NCBI GenBank assembly: GCA_013399855.1
Contig: VXAY01004332.1
Location: 1-64,000 of the forward strand
Reading direction: 5' to 3'
Length of the DNA stretch: 64,000 bases
DNA from: Oxyruncus cristatus
Lineage: Eukaryota; Chordata; Aves; Passeriformes; Cotingidae
In this document: in pieces, positions 1-19,800 of the stretch
Layout: each line of letters opens with the position of its first letter
Numbering within the stretch: the first letter of the stretch is position 1
Made by a program: the position numbers and the translations under genes
Notes under the pieces: generated by a model
Database searches by the model: none
What the model was told of the DNA's origin: nothing
Seen by the model: the letters and a program-made list of their open reading frames with translations, nothing else

Positions 1-230
1 CCGCCCGCGGGGTCCAGCCGTGCCGGTCCGCCAGGGTGCCGGGAAGGCTGCGGGGGCTGAGGCGGGAGAGCCGCAGGATCGCGCCTGGCGGAGACAGCGC
101 GGGCGCGGCCCCTCAGTCACACCGGCGCGGCTGAGGCGGCCGCGCCTCGTAACCCAAAGCGCCCTGAGAGATCCCTGCCTGGAATCGCCTCTGTGAGCTC
201 CACCTGCGCTGCTCCACGTAGGTTGGGCTC
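1..230. promoter_or_regulatory. CpG island at the left edge
   Basis: The first 150-200 bases are very GC-rich, with more than 20 CpG dinucleotides, in sharp contrast to the rest of the window. This is typical of a promoter or first exon. No coding exon was recognised here, so strand and gene are unknown. Confidence 0.55.
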
Positions 231-1292
231 TCGGGTGTTTCTTGGGAATCGTCTTCCTAAGCTAGTGTTTGGAGGCTCCCCGTTCCCGAGCGCTTCCTAG
301 CTGAGAACATGCCAAGAGTGCGCAAAGTATTCCCAGAATAGCCCTGCCAGAGCCATTGCTGCTTGTTCCCTCGGCCTGCCTCCAGGTACCCGGATGCATC
401 TGGCTATTTCAGAGCTCACAAGACACTAATGTTGAATTCATTTTGTGTTTACCAGCTCCGTGGGGCCCAGAAGAGTGTAGACTGAGGAGCTGCCCTCATC
501 CCTGCGAGGCTGTGGTGTAAATGCCATGATTCAGGTTAAACGTGTGTGGTCAGGCCAGGTTGGTTCACATGGAGAGTGAATTTAGAACTAGTTTTGACTC
601 ATTTGAGCGCCATAGAATGAACAAGTGTGAGCAAAGCGTGTGGATGTGTAGGGAGGTGGTTGTTGGATTCCAGCATAGCACCAGCACTCAGCACTGCATG
701 AGCTGTGGGTAGTCTGAGGCTGTGGGACTCGTGAGTGTGAAAGTAGAGAAAGAGGACGATAGACCAAAGTGCAGAAGGGTGGAGTCATGTGCTGTGGTGT
801 GGTCAAAGACAAGAATTTCAAGACTGATGAGTCAAAGGGAAAGGAACTGGGGAGAATAAAACAAAAAAGATGTTACAGTTGGGTCAGAAGACTAAATATA
901 GCAGCCATGCTGGAAGGATATGAGTGTCCCATTCGTGGTCATCATTGTTCTCTGCCAGTGAACGGGTGAAATCCAGCCAGTTAAACACTCTTCAGCCTTC
1001 CTGGTATGTAGTTGTTTCCTGTCTGTATTTCCATTCTCTCCAAATCCAAAGGAGAAAGAATGGAATTGTTTTCCCTGTTGGGTGTTTGCTATGACTGTTT
1101 TTCAGGATTTTGTATTCGTCCCTGGAATGCTCATGGGTTGCAGAGATAGGCAGGGCAGGGGGTGTTACTGCTCTTTGTGAAATCTCTGTCTTGTGTAACA
1201 TAACTTTTGGGGTGTTTCAGTGTGAGCTGAGTAGGAGTGTGTCAGAGGTCCACTGTGATTTTTAAAGTAAACTTCCTTACTCTCATTCTTAC
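231..1292. other. No gene recognised; where the SRPK-like last exon was sought
   Basis: I read both strands for the expected SRPK C-terminal lobe (FLLPMLE, PEKRA, HPWL) and found no match. The stretch looks like intron or intergenic DNA. Confidence 0.5.
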
Positions 1293-8720
<7,428 letters not shown>

Positions 8721-8741
8721 GGCCCAGCAGTGCAGCAGATC

Positions 8742-11109
8742 CTGGCACGGGGGGACAGAGGCAGTGGGGAACCAGGTTGTGGGGCACAGGCAGTGTCATC
8801 TTCAGCACTTTACTCCTTTAAAAGAGAGCTGGAGAGCAGCTGTACCTCTGCTGCACACTGTGCACATTGATTCCCTCTTCTACCGCTGCTGTCCCCTTAC
8901 TCCTTTCCTTCCCATCCCTTTCACTAGCTCCTGGAACCAGGTTTTACAAACACTTTTGGCACTTCATGGAGACAGGGATTATTTTAAGAGTTCAGAAGAG
9001 GAAAGCTGGCAGGCTTGGGCTGGGCCAGGGCCAGGGCCAGGGCCAGGTGGGAGTCTCAGGTTTCCCTGTGTCCAGTATGGATTTTCAGGGGCTTAGCAGG
9101 GTCTGTGGGATCCCCTCCCCATCCCAGCTGAGAAGGGAATGCATTTGGGCTTTGGCTGTCAGGAGGAGCCCCCAGCTCCAGAGGGGTGTGAAGCAGAACC
9201 TGCATTTTAGACACTGCAGCACTGCTCCTCTGCCCACAGCCCAGCCCCAGGGCCAGGGCATGGGTTTATCACTGACCATCCTGTGACACCCCAGCAAGAG
9301 GCTGCTCCCAGGGTTTGTTACTCTGACAGCCCAAGGTACAAACGCCAAGACAGTACAGACACACTAATCCAACTGCTGTCCCCCCACGCTGCAGCACCAC
9401 TGTAGATCTGGCTTCAGCACCAGTCCCCTGAAATAGCAGCCCAGAGCCCCTGTTGCTAATGCAATACAGATGTAAGCTGCCATACCTGGGGCACCCCCAA
9501 CCCAGCCTTCCAAAATTTGGAGATGTCACTTGCTGTACTGCTGAAGCTTCAGGCTAACACACACTGTCAGAGCTTGAGACAGGTGATAATAATCCCCATA
9601 GACAATTAGCAGAGGTAGAATTATTGACCTTTAAATCCTCCAAATCAGGTTGCTTAAGCTAGGAACTCTTTTGAACCAGAGGATTTTCAGAAATAATTAC
9701 AGAGGGCTGGTGGCGCTGGTGGCAGTGGGAGCCACATGACAGGAGTACTTTTTATTCCAGGTGCTGAGATGGAGGCATGACTTCCTCAAAATGCTAAAAT
9801 TTCTTTCCACCTGCTGATGCTCCCTCCCAGCACAGCAGCCAGAGGCACAGCCTGCCTTTGGGCACCCAGTAGGCTCCCAGCTCAGTTTTATTTAAGGGTC
9901 AGGCCGGGCTCAAAACTCCCATCCTGTCAGGGACAACCCAAAGTACCAGAGCTGACATTGCTCTGTTCACCCAAGGCCATACACAAGTCTGAAAGGAGCT
10001 CAAAATGCCTCCCCCTCCTTACCTTTCTACACCTCTAACGCTGGCATTTACACTGTTCAAAATCAGCCTCTTTTAGGCATAAACCTCCAGCATGCTGCAT
10101 GTCTGCACAGCCACTCTTCTCAGCAAATACTCGATAATATCTTGGCTATGAAACAGAGCTGAAATCAAAATTTTCCATATTTGTGAACAGACTAGCAGTC
10201 TTGCAAGGTCCTGCACCACCACTATCTGCCCAAGCCCTCTTTGCTCATGCCATGAGGACAGCAGGGGCTGAGCTGAGAGCTGGGGAACAGCTGCAAGGAT
10301 TTAATGATGCCACTCACTATTCACCTGTCAAAGGAAAACTCATGAACTTGGAGAGATGGCAGTTCAACAGCATCTTCCCTTCGTGGAGTGTTATGGTAAT
10401 AGGAGACTTTAGTGAGAAAATAGGACCCAGAGATAAAGTCAGTGTAAGACTCATCCTAGCACTAGGGCTGATGGAGCTTTTGGCCAGTTCACTGGCCCCT
10501 GGTGCCCTTCTTGCTGTGAAGGCAAGACAAGTCCATCCTTAGGCATGCGAGGCTTTACTTCCCTCCACCCCAGCTGGAAGGGAGTACTGGAAAAGGATGA
10601 AGAGTGTTGCTGTGCAGCTTGGTACAGGAGAGGGAAACATACTTTTCTAAGCTTTGTGATGAAGAACAGTTGGTGCTTCTAAGTCCTTCATTGCTTGACA
10701 CCTTTACGTTAAATACAACTTATCTTGCTTTTGTCATTCAAATTATTTTGTGCAGAACCCACTGAATTGCTGCAGGCCTGGAGTAGCTCAGAGAACTTCA
10801 GCCCAAAAATTGGTCCTGCCTGGTTTATGAGAGCCACGGACTGGGAGCGATGATGCTTCACCTCTGGCCCGGACCCCTCCACCTGACCTGCACAGAATGG
10901 CACACAGAGCTCCCCAACACCAGTCATGCCTTATGACACCTGGACATTCAGTGTGGCAGAGCTCACCAGAGAAACACACACCTTCATCTACTGCACCAAC
11001 ATAGACTTACAAGCCCTTGCTGAGCGCAGCATCCCTGCAAGTCACAACACGTACAAGCAGCCCTGTCGGCGCGCGGGTCGCTGAGCCCCAGGGCCCTGCG
11101 CAGACTCAC
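8742..11109. other. Probable 5' intron of the SRPK-like gene
   Basis: No coding exon was recognised on either strand. It holds a short GGGCCA repeat (9022-9047). If the proposed first exon at 11.1-11.4 kb is real, this is its intron. Confidence 0.35.
9022..9047. repeat. GGGCCA short tandem repeat
   Basis: Four consecutive copies of the hexamer GGGCCA or its rotation. Confidence 0.85.
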
Positions 11110-11425
11110 CGTGCAGCAGCTCGAGGGCAGGGCACGCCATTCCCTTTGTCATCTGGCTCCTTCTGGAGCTTCCCAAAGTGAGATACCAGCTGGTCCTGCT
11201 CTCTTCTTAGTCTGTGCTGCTCTGGGAGGGGTGTCCGTGGGCAGACAAGCTCTTGTGCATCACTGGATGGACGCGGCGAGGAGCGGGGCAGGGTATCAGA
11301 TCACAGCACCGCTTCTGGGAACAACCTTGGCTTTGGGATAGCAGGAGACCTCAGACAGCTGCGGTGGATTCACTTTACTGCTGGCCTCTCCCTGCCTCTC
11401 TGGCAGCAGGTCTGTCAGCTTGCTG
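11110..11425 (-). other. Possible untranslated first exon of the SRPK-like gene
   Basis: A strong minus-strand donor, CACG|GTGAGTCT, at 11110 borders a CpG-rich patch (11060-11110). A TATA-like element lies about 340 bases upstream. The short frame ending at this donor does not match the phase of the next exon, so it would be non-coding. No transcript evidence is available. Confidence 0.3.
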
Positions 11426-11448
11426 TGGAACCACAGTCTCCACAGCAA

Positions 11449-11458
11449 CTATTTATAG
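11449..11458 (-). promoter_or_regulatory. MEF2 consensus / TATA box
   Basis: CTATTTATAG is a perfect MEF2 site (CTA(A/T)4TAG), and on the minus strand it contains TATAAATA. It lies upstream of the proposed SRPK-like first exon. An E-box CAGCTG is at 11356-11361. Mammalian SRPK3 is a MEF2-regulated muscle kinase. Confidence 0.35.
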
Positions 11459-12857
11459 CGGGAAATTCACAGCTCTACTGAGATGGAAACAGAGAAATCC
11501 TCCCCCTCTGCTTCCCCATCCCCAGACCCAGAAACCATAAGGCTGCCTCAGTCTTCCCACTGCTCTCAGCAGTATGTCAGCAGGACTTGCTACTGCAGCA
11601 CCATCTACCTGACACAGCCATCGCCAGCCTGTGCCTGGCACAGGGAACAGGCTCCCCAAGCCCACCCGTGTGCCACACTGCCAGACCTGAGGCACCTCAC
11701 TCTCCCCAGCAGTGCCCAGGTGCAGCTGAACACCATCACAGCATAGTGCTGGTGGCCACAGAGCCCACGCTTCCCCTGTTCCTGTCTCTAGTAGAGCAAC
11801 TGCAGTAACATCCTCCCTGCAGCCCTGGGGGAACCCGAGCATCCCAGCACCACGCAACACTGGGGAGCAAAAGGCCACACACAGTAAAAATCACATTTTT
11901 TCCCCCCACTGCCACATGCCGTAGCCTCGCACCAGAGCTGGGCATGGTCCGGCCTCCCCCTCGCTGGGGCCCTGGGCTCACACAGCTCAGGTTTCCTGGC
12001 TGAGGCTGCAGAGGCCAAGCCTCAGCCCTGCAGTGAAGGGTTAACCCTGCCTTACAGTAGCTCTGCTGCAGCTCCAGGCTGCCAAACCGAGGCCGGGGCC
12101 TCCCAGAGCGGTTCTCCCCCTGCCTGTGCCCCTCTGCTCTCACCTGCCTTCCCCCCACACTAAAAATACCAAGGGAGGGGGCAGAGGCTGCACCAGGCTG
12201 GGTACTGAGCTGTGCAGGGCAGCACGGGGGGGACAAGTGGTTTGTGACCCCTAAAAGGCAACAAGAACACAGAGAGTAGAGAGAGGAGGGACTAAAAGAG
12301 AGGGAGAGGCAGACTCTGTCCAAAACTCTGCTAGTAAAGGAAGTGGTGGTGGGGGAAAGAAAAGAGGATAGATGGGCCAGGAGCCAGATTTCTGTCTGGG
12401 AAGAACTGTGTAATTCATTTAGAATTAAGTTGTTTTGGTAATTTAGGAACACTGGTTTGTGCCTCACGCTGGTGGACAACAGTGACCAACATAAACTGTA
12501 CCTTCAGCAACCCTTACCCACGGTGGGAGACCACAGCCAGAGCTGCCACGTGCCCTCAGTGCCAGCCGAACAGAGTGTCTGTGGAGGGAGGCTGCCTCCT
12601 CCTGCGGGCAGGGATGGGGTTTGAGCCCTGGAGACTGCAGAAGCACTGGGATCTAGGTGGAAGGTGGCACAAGATTATCTCGAAACACAGCCTATGGAGG
12701 GGGTGGGAAGGAAAAGCCCCACTTTCCCGGCACGGCTCCCAGGTCCTGGTGCTCAGGAGTACATCATTTCCACTTGGGATGAAAAAAGAGGCAAATACAT
12801 TCTGGGTAATTGCATCATCATGCAACACAAGCATGACACAGAGGTTGTATATTAAAA

Positions 12858-12891
12858 TTTATTGAATTATTGTGTAAGAATTCTCTTTATT
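12858..12891 (-). terminator. Two AATAAA polyadenylation signals, likely PLXNB1 3' end
   Basis: On the minus strand AATAAAGAGAA lies at 12886-12891 and AATAAATTTTAAT at 12858-12863. They sit in AT-rich sequence downstream of the PLXNB1 stop. Cleavage would fall near 12835-12870. Confidence 0.4.
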
Positions 12892-13261
12892 AAAATCATT
12901 TGGACTCTAAACTGATTATTTACAGACAAAACCTCTTATATCACCAATAGATTCCTACATCTCAGAACAGTATCTACAAACAGTTATTACACTATGTAAC
13001 AAAATTCAGATTTTTTTTTCAAGCTTTTATATTAATTATTAATTCCAATTTGAGAAAGACAGTACCTTGGGTGCTCTGAGCAGAACTCAAGGCGTGGCAG
13101 GGCATAAATGCAGGTCAGGCCATACCTTAACAGACAGACAGACACCAAGTCACAAGGCTGGGAGAGGGCACAGTCACCAGGACAGAGGACTGGGAAAAAG
13201 ACTATTAGAGGAAATGCCCTGGGTGTTCTGGAAACCAAAAGAATCATCCCCACAAGAAAGG

Positions 13262-13281
13262 CACACACACACACACACACA
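13262..13281. repeat. CA microsatellite
   Basis: Ten CA dinucleotides in a row, inside the inferred PLXNB1 3' UTR. Confidence 0.9.
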
Positions 13282-16200
13282 AAAAAGCAGCATCTGGCTG
13301 CAACTGGGGCACACCCTGAAAAAGAAATGGCATTCCACCGAGGCAGCAGCATCCGAGAACCCTCTACTTTCATTTAAAAAAAAAATTAGCCATCATTTCT
13401 ACAAACACACAAAACCTTTCAGGTACAGCCTAAATTTGCCACCAGACAGATGAAAGCAAGAGTTCTCACATCTACATCACGTGGGTGCCAGCTATGCTTC
13501 GTCATGCCAACGGGAGAGACATTCAAATACACTAACGGAGATTTATCTTAATACTGATCAGTTCTCAGCCTTTCACCCAGACCATGGAAGAAGCAAGTTC
13601 CTCTCTCTGACTGCAGTACTAAAGAAAGCCGGATGCCTGCCACTCATCACCGTTCTGAGGGTCCCACTAGAGCAGCCACATCCCCTCACTGTGCCCGTGT
13701 CCCGCAGGAGGGGACCGGCCGTGGTGCCAGGGCTCTCTCTGCTGGTGCCCACAGAACTTGCTACCTGTAGTCAAACAGGGACACCCAGTGAGAATTCTCT
13801 GTCCTTGAGCAGGAACGTTCATCTCCAGAGTGTTTTACAAGCTGCTTGTGGAATCAGGCAGAGACTGGAGGAAACTTAGAAGGATCGAAAGGAATAAATA
13901 AATAAGTCTTCCCTGCAATAGGGAATTTCATAATAAAACCTGTTTTGTGCAAATTTAAATGCAACAGAACCCTGTTGTAGTAATGGATTTTGCCACAGGA
14001 GAGGGGCATGGACGGAGAGAAGAAGGGCCATGCCTAAACACCCAAGTTGATCCCAGTGAGGGGCCGTCAGTGCATGTCTGCAGGGGAGGAGGATGGTGGT
14101 ATCTAGAACACCAAGGACAGAAGGAATGGAAAGAGATGGGCACTACCAGCTTTCCACCCTCACTGCACCTGCACTGGGCAGTGTCTCCTATCCAGCCATG
14201 CAAGGACAAGCTGAAGATGTAAGTCAATCACCTATGTTTAGCTCTATTTTTAACTCTTGATTATTGCTCTAATAAAAGCAGACTTTCACAGATACACTTG
14301 GAGAAAGCAGATCATTTCCAATATCCAGAAACACTACTGAGAAGCAAGGAGGATGTGGATGCCAGTGTGAGGTGGATTGAAAATTAAGCCTCAAGCCACC
14401 CTTTTCTGGGAAAGTGCAGAGATAATTCTGCAAAAATAGGGGCAGACATTATTAGTCTGCAGAGCCAGAAATCCAGCAGAGAGCCTGTGGCTCCTGGCAG
14501 GCACTCAGTGAGCTGGAGAGGCCATAAACTAGGCCCTGCTGCCTGGGGCAGAAAGTCCATCTACCAACACACAAGGGGACAACGCTACTCCACCGCTATA
14601 CCTGCACCTGCCTCAAACCAGGGAATCACCTCCTGCAGTTTCTAATGGAATGGGCTTTACACGCATCATGTTGGCTTTTTCCGATCCTTTCCTCCACCCA
14701 GCTTTCCTGGGGCCAATTTAACCACATTTAGTCAGGACAGAGGTTTTAGAGATGCTAAGTTCCCAAAAGCTTTGTGGAAATGGGTGGTCAGGCAGGAGCG
14801 AGACTCAAGCTGGTCATCACCTCGGCAAAGAGAGGCAAACTCTGACCCCCCTTTCTGCTTGGCAGCAGCCAGCCAGCTACCTTACTGCTCTGCACAGCAG
14901 GATTGGAGCACAAGTTGGCACAGGAATGTTTCTTGTGCTCTGAGCACACAGAGTACCTGGGAATACTGCTGAGAGAGCGTCATAGGAGAGCTGGCTTTGT
15001 AGGAAGAGAGGCCAGCATCAGCCTGTTTTATACTGCTCCAAGAACAGTTTTGCAATGGCACAGCACTTGCACAAAGCCACAGGGCTGATGGGACAGGCCT
15101 GGAATTACTGCTATATGCAATGTAAAGAGAGGAAGGGAAATGATCCTGCCCTGTTCTAGCTCTGCTATCTCCTGGCCCACACAATCACCACCTCAGGGAA
15201 GTGACCGAGGAGTCAGACCTATCTACTTGCCCTAGGAATGCAGGACATCAGTGTGGAATTAGCAGTAGAGGAGGAAGAGAATGAGTAGGGTACCCTTATA
15301 AATAGGGATTGGCTCCCAGAAGGGCAGAGGACTCTCTTCAAAAGGCGGAGGAACTAAGGAAGGAGCAGTGAGGAGCTGCCCCGTGACAGCTGCCAACTAA
15401 CTGTGCTTGTGCCTGCTCCAGCCTCTCCTTCTATACAAGAATCATTCCCGTTTGCAGGACACCTGACCCTCCTTGGGAACAATGCAGTTGTGCTTCACGG
15501 CTCCTTGAAGTTTACAGCTCCCCAAATAACTCTTGTATGTGCCATGATAGCAGAGTTTGGGAAGTGGAGCTGAGAATAAGGTGTAAGGCAAGCCTAACAG
15601 AAGAGCACACAGGGAGCCTGGAACTGATCCATGGGGAACAGCGAGCTGCTGGTACAATGGAGACACCTATGAGTTATCCCTGCAGACAAAGCAGTGGAGA
15701 AAACTGCTCCAGTGCTGACAGACGTTTGTCAGTAGAAGTGCACAGAGATACTTCTCCAAGAAAAGCTTTGTCTCAAAGCTACAAAGTTAAACATTCTCCT
15801 TAGGCATTTAAATACATTAACTTTCTGAGGGTATTTACAAGTCCAGTTCAGAGCAGCAGAACAGCTGGACACCAAAGGAAGGGGAAGTGGCACAAGGCAT
15901 TTTTTGTGCTTTTCCAAAGAGCAGGGTAACCTCTGACCACAGGGAACCAGAAAGACAGATCCGAGCTGGGTCAGTGGAGACTGAGGCGAGCCAGGCAGCA
16001 ACTCTCACATGCTGAATTTGTCCTGAGGGGAAGGGTGAGCAGGTGCTGTTCATTTACAGTGGCCCCCTGGGCAAGTGCACATGCTGGTGAGCACGTTACA
16101 GCCAAGCAGGTGCCACGCACGAGCTGTCAGAGACCAGAGCACTGGGGAGCAAGAGACCTTTGCTTTTGGACATCTCCTTCCTACATCCAGCATCCGGAAC

Positions 16201-16508
16201 CAGCAGGGGCATTGCTGCCAGGAGTTGCTCAGGTAGGACACTGCAGAAGTGCTCGCTAGCTGGGGACAGAGGTTAGCACAGCAGTCAGCCCAGGGAAAGC
16301 TTCCTGATTGCCACTGAAGTGAGCAGGTGCAGCAGGGAGTGTCCCAGCATTGGCAAGGGCATCCATGGACTCCACAGGCACAGTGCTCGGTGTTGTCACC
16401 TGGCTCTTCAACAACGTGTTTTGGAAACTTGGCACATTCACGTAACATCTGTAGGAAGGACCCGTGTGGCCCCGCAACAGTCTGCCAGGGAAAAACCAAT
16501 GTTTGTCC

Positions 16509-16544
16509 TTTTTTTTTGTTTTGTTTTTAAAAAGAAAAAAAAAA
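16509..16544. repeat. T-run/A-run inverted repeat in the PLXNB1 3' UTR
   Basis: Runs of T interrupted by single G are followed directly by runs of A interrupted by G, forming a near-palindrome of about 36 bases. It starts about 190 bases past the PLXNB1 stop. It could form an AU hairpin in the transcript or be simple low-complexity drift. Confidence 0.6.
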
Positions 16545-16732
16545 CAACCTGTAAAAAAATATTCTCTGAGATGCAAGGACGCTTGTACTTTGTACTGCCT
16601 TGGCCATCCCTGCTCACGTCACCTGCAGGTTCCTTGGAGAGTCTGGTTCCAATGGCAGCAGGACACCCTGTGTATGAACTAGGATGAGCACTGTCCCTGT
16701 TCAGCCAGGGGAGAGCAGTCTGTCTGTGCCTG

Positions 16733-16837
16733 TCACAAATCTGTGACTTTGTTCTCCACAGCTGCTGCAATCTGTTGCAGTCTATATCCGAGCTGCATCT
16801 TCTGTGCCGTTGGGTCTTCTTCCAAGGCAGTAATGAT
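16733..16837 (-). CDS. PLXNB1: PLXNB1 coding exon 36: C terminus with PDZ ligand and stop
   Basis: The acceptor is CTTGTTGCAG|. It encodes [20 protein letters not shown] and ends [11 protein letters not shown], then TGA at 16733-16735. VTDL binds the PDZ domains of PDZ-RhoGEF and LARG in mammals. Confidence 0.95.
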   Translation of the reverse strand: MITALEEDPTAQKMQLGYRLQQIAAAVENKVTDL

Positions 16838-19800
16838 CTGCAACAAGACAGAGCTCACTGGCAGCCTTTCTCCAGCACACAACACTCAACCAGCTCAATT
16901 CCATGCACCGTGGAGGGCCCCAAGCTGGAATTCAGCATGCTCAAGTCCAGAGTAGGTATGTAGTAATTAATCTCAAATTAACCACAGAACAGGTATTCTA
17001 GATTCATTCTAACAACTTATAAACTTCACAGGGCAAAAAGAACGCTATACTTCTCACCCGAAAATTAAGTCTTCAGTAAATTAATCTGAACTAACTGCAT
17101 TTCATTTTGAAGTAGAGTTTTTGGGTATTGGAGTCAAAAAAAGAAGCGTACATGAAATCCCAACAGCCTCCAAGTTACAGAGAAGTTCTTTTGGTGATTT
17201 CCTTCCTCTCTCTTTGATAAGAATTGATAGTGTTAAGTGATAATTGAAACGAGAAGTGTTACTCATGACATCAGTTACACATGCCGATGAAACAATACAC
17301 AGTGTTGTAATAGTTTGGCTGCTCTTAATTGTTAATTTTTTTAGGTTTCTTGTTTGGATGATAAAAGGAGAAGGGCATGTTCAATACCTGCTGAAAACAC
17401 ATACTCACCTGGTCATAGTACTTATTGATGTATTTGTACAATTCATGTAGAGCCACCAGGGAATTGAGGTCACCTGAGTAATTCTGTGTATAAGAGAAGA
17501 AATGAGACAAACTGTGGGATGAACAATGATTTGTCTAAATTCTGTGTCCTCAGAGCTCATTAGGAAATGTGCCCATTGCACAAAGCATCAAGAAAGGGAA
17601 TTCACCAGCAGATCCTAGCAAAGGAAAAATCATTGCCCTGAATCCTTGACTACACTTTTCTTTTCAGTGGCCCTTGCCCTCCCTGTGGTGCAGAGCAGCC
17701 ACTGGGAACAGTCAGTGGGTCTGAGCAGAAATGCACACTCAACTTGAACATCTCTCATCCTTGCATTAATAACTCTCTCTTAGATGCACAGGTGAGAGGC
17801 CAGATGACTTCTGAAATAATTTTATTTACCCGTGATAGCTCAGCCAGGGCAGAATTCATCTCCTGGTCACTGGCAGAGATGGTCTGGCGAATGTCCGCGT
17901 AATACCTAGACAGTGGTACACAGGTAGTTAGTTAGGGAGTGGTTCCTCCTTTCACTGCTCAAACTACGACTCCTCACATCCATCTCTTACCTTTCCACCA
18001 TCTGCTTGTAGCGAGGAATGTCCCGGGCATAAAGCAGCTTATTGATCGGAGAGTCCTTGAACATCCAAAACCAGAATTGATTATGAAAAGCTCCATCACG
18101 CTGTGGACTAATCTCAGCAGGTAACACCATCACTATTTTCTGTCATTCGTTCAGGATCAGGGATTTTTTGTCCTCTGCATGGAGAGGCACTTCAAATAGC
18201 AGGCTCTCTTCTAATAATGCAGTCTGAGGAACCCTGAGATGTGTTGGTGAGACATGTCTGGGATCCCTAGTCCAGCCTTCCAACTCGGAGCTGGGTGGTC
18301 ACCAGTATGAGACCACATTGGCTATGGCTTTGCATAGCTGATGCCTGACATCCTCCAGAGATCCACCCATCCCACCTCTGGTGACCTGTGCAGGACTATT
18401 CCACCATAGCCACAGGGTGAGTAGTGGTGGTAGAAAGTTTTTGTAATGGCCACCCTGAATGTCCCAAGCTGCATCCTGTGACCCCCACTGTCTGCCACAG
18501 CCAACTAGAGTTCAGCTCTGTCCCCCAGGTAGCTCTAAGCTGCAAATAAAGAGCACTCCTCAACAACTTCTTGTTGATAAACAAAACCAGCTCCTCCCTC
18601 CTGTCTTCCCAGGAGTCCCCATTATTCTCCAGTGGCACATGGAAGCAAGACTGAGCCCGGCTTGCTGTTTCCATGATGCTATGTAAACATTATTGCCTTC
18701 CTGGGGCAGCACTGCTCAACTCTCTGTGCCTACCATGCTCCCTTCTCCCTCTGTACTCACCCGCCCTAACTTATGGTCAGCTATGGTACAGGAGTCCATG
18801 AAGGTCTGTGCAATGACCAGCAGCACAGCATCCACATTATCCGACGTCTGCACATCAAAGACGAACTGGGGATTCTTGATGATGTTGATCCAGAACCGCA
18901 GGGGCAGGCTGCAGGCAGAAGTGCAACAGGGCATCAGCAGAGGTAGCAACTACAGTGCCAAAAGGTGTTCGGCAAATTAGGGCACCTCTCAGCTTTGTCC
19001 TCCCAGCAAAACCAGCTCTTCATCCCAAAGCTCTGCTGCCCTGCACTCCCTTTTGTTCCTCCTCAGTCGGCAGAGGTGGCTGTCACTTTGCAAGTGATCA
19101 GCTCCAGGCAAATTAGCAGTGCCTCTTCTGGGGCCCTCAAGAACACCGTACCTGTTTGTCTTCCAGATATGGATGGTTTCAGGGTCTGAAATCCCATAGT
19201 GTATGGCCTGCTCATCCAACAGGTCAAAGAAGTATTTGACTGCCAGAGGGACAGGGCGATTGGTACTGAGGATCACCTGGAACAAGTCATCCACAAACTT
19301 CTGCAAAGTGCCCTGTGGAGAACCAAGCAGGATAGAGTCAGCACAGAGGAGAGTGGAGAACCCAAGCCTCACATAAATGAGAGGTCACCCTCTTCTGCTC
19401 AGTGACATCCCCTTACCCATCCAAAGGTACCTCAGACCCACTGCAGGGAGCAGCAGCAAAGGAGAAAAGAGGCCCCAGTGGTTTGTGGAACAGAGGGCAG
19501 GGAGAAGCTCATGAGCAAAGCAAAACGTGGAGAGGAGTCAGATGTACTCAGAGCTGCAGGTAGAGTGGACTGCTTCATCTTAATACACACCCCTGCAATC
19601 TCTGCCAGGGGATACGAGGGGAGGCAAGATCCCAAGCACAACACAGTCTGTGCTTCTCACCTTCATTGAGAGCAGACGTGTCAGATAGATCTCCGGGATT
19701 GCCTTGGCTCGCTCCCGATCTCTTAAGCTCCCACGCCGATGCTTGGGAAGCTCTGGCTCTTCTGTTGGTTTTACCAGGTGCCAAAGTTTGATCCCACCTT

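Larger units (their letters stand above)
12838..16732 (-). other. PLXNB1: Probable 3' untranslated region of PLXNB1
   Basis: No coding exon was recognised between the PLXNB1 stop and about 12.85 kb. The first clear minus-strand AATAAA signals are at 12886-12891 and 12858-12863, in an AT-rich stretch (12842-13040). The inferred 3' UTR would be about 3.9 kb. The extent is inferred from the signals only, and an earlier end using a weaker signal is possible. Confidence 0.4.
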
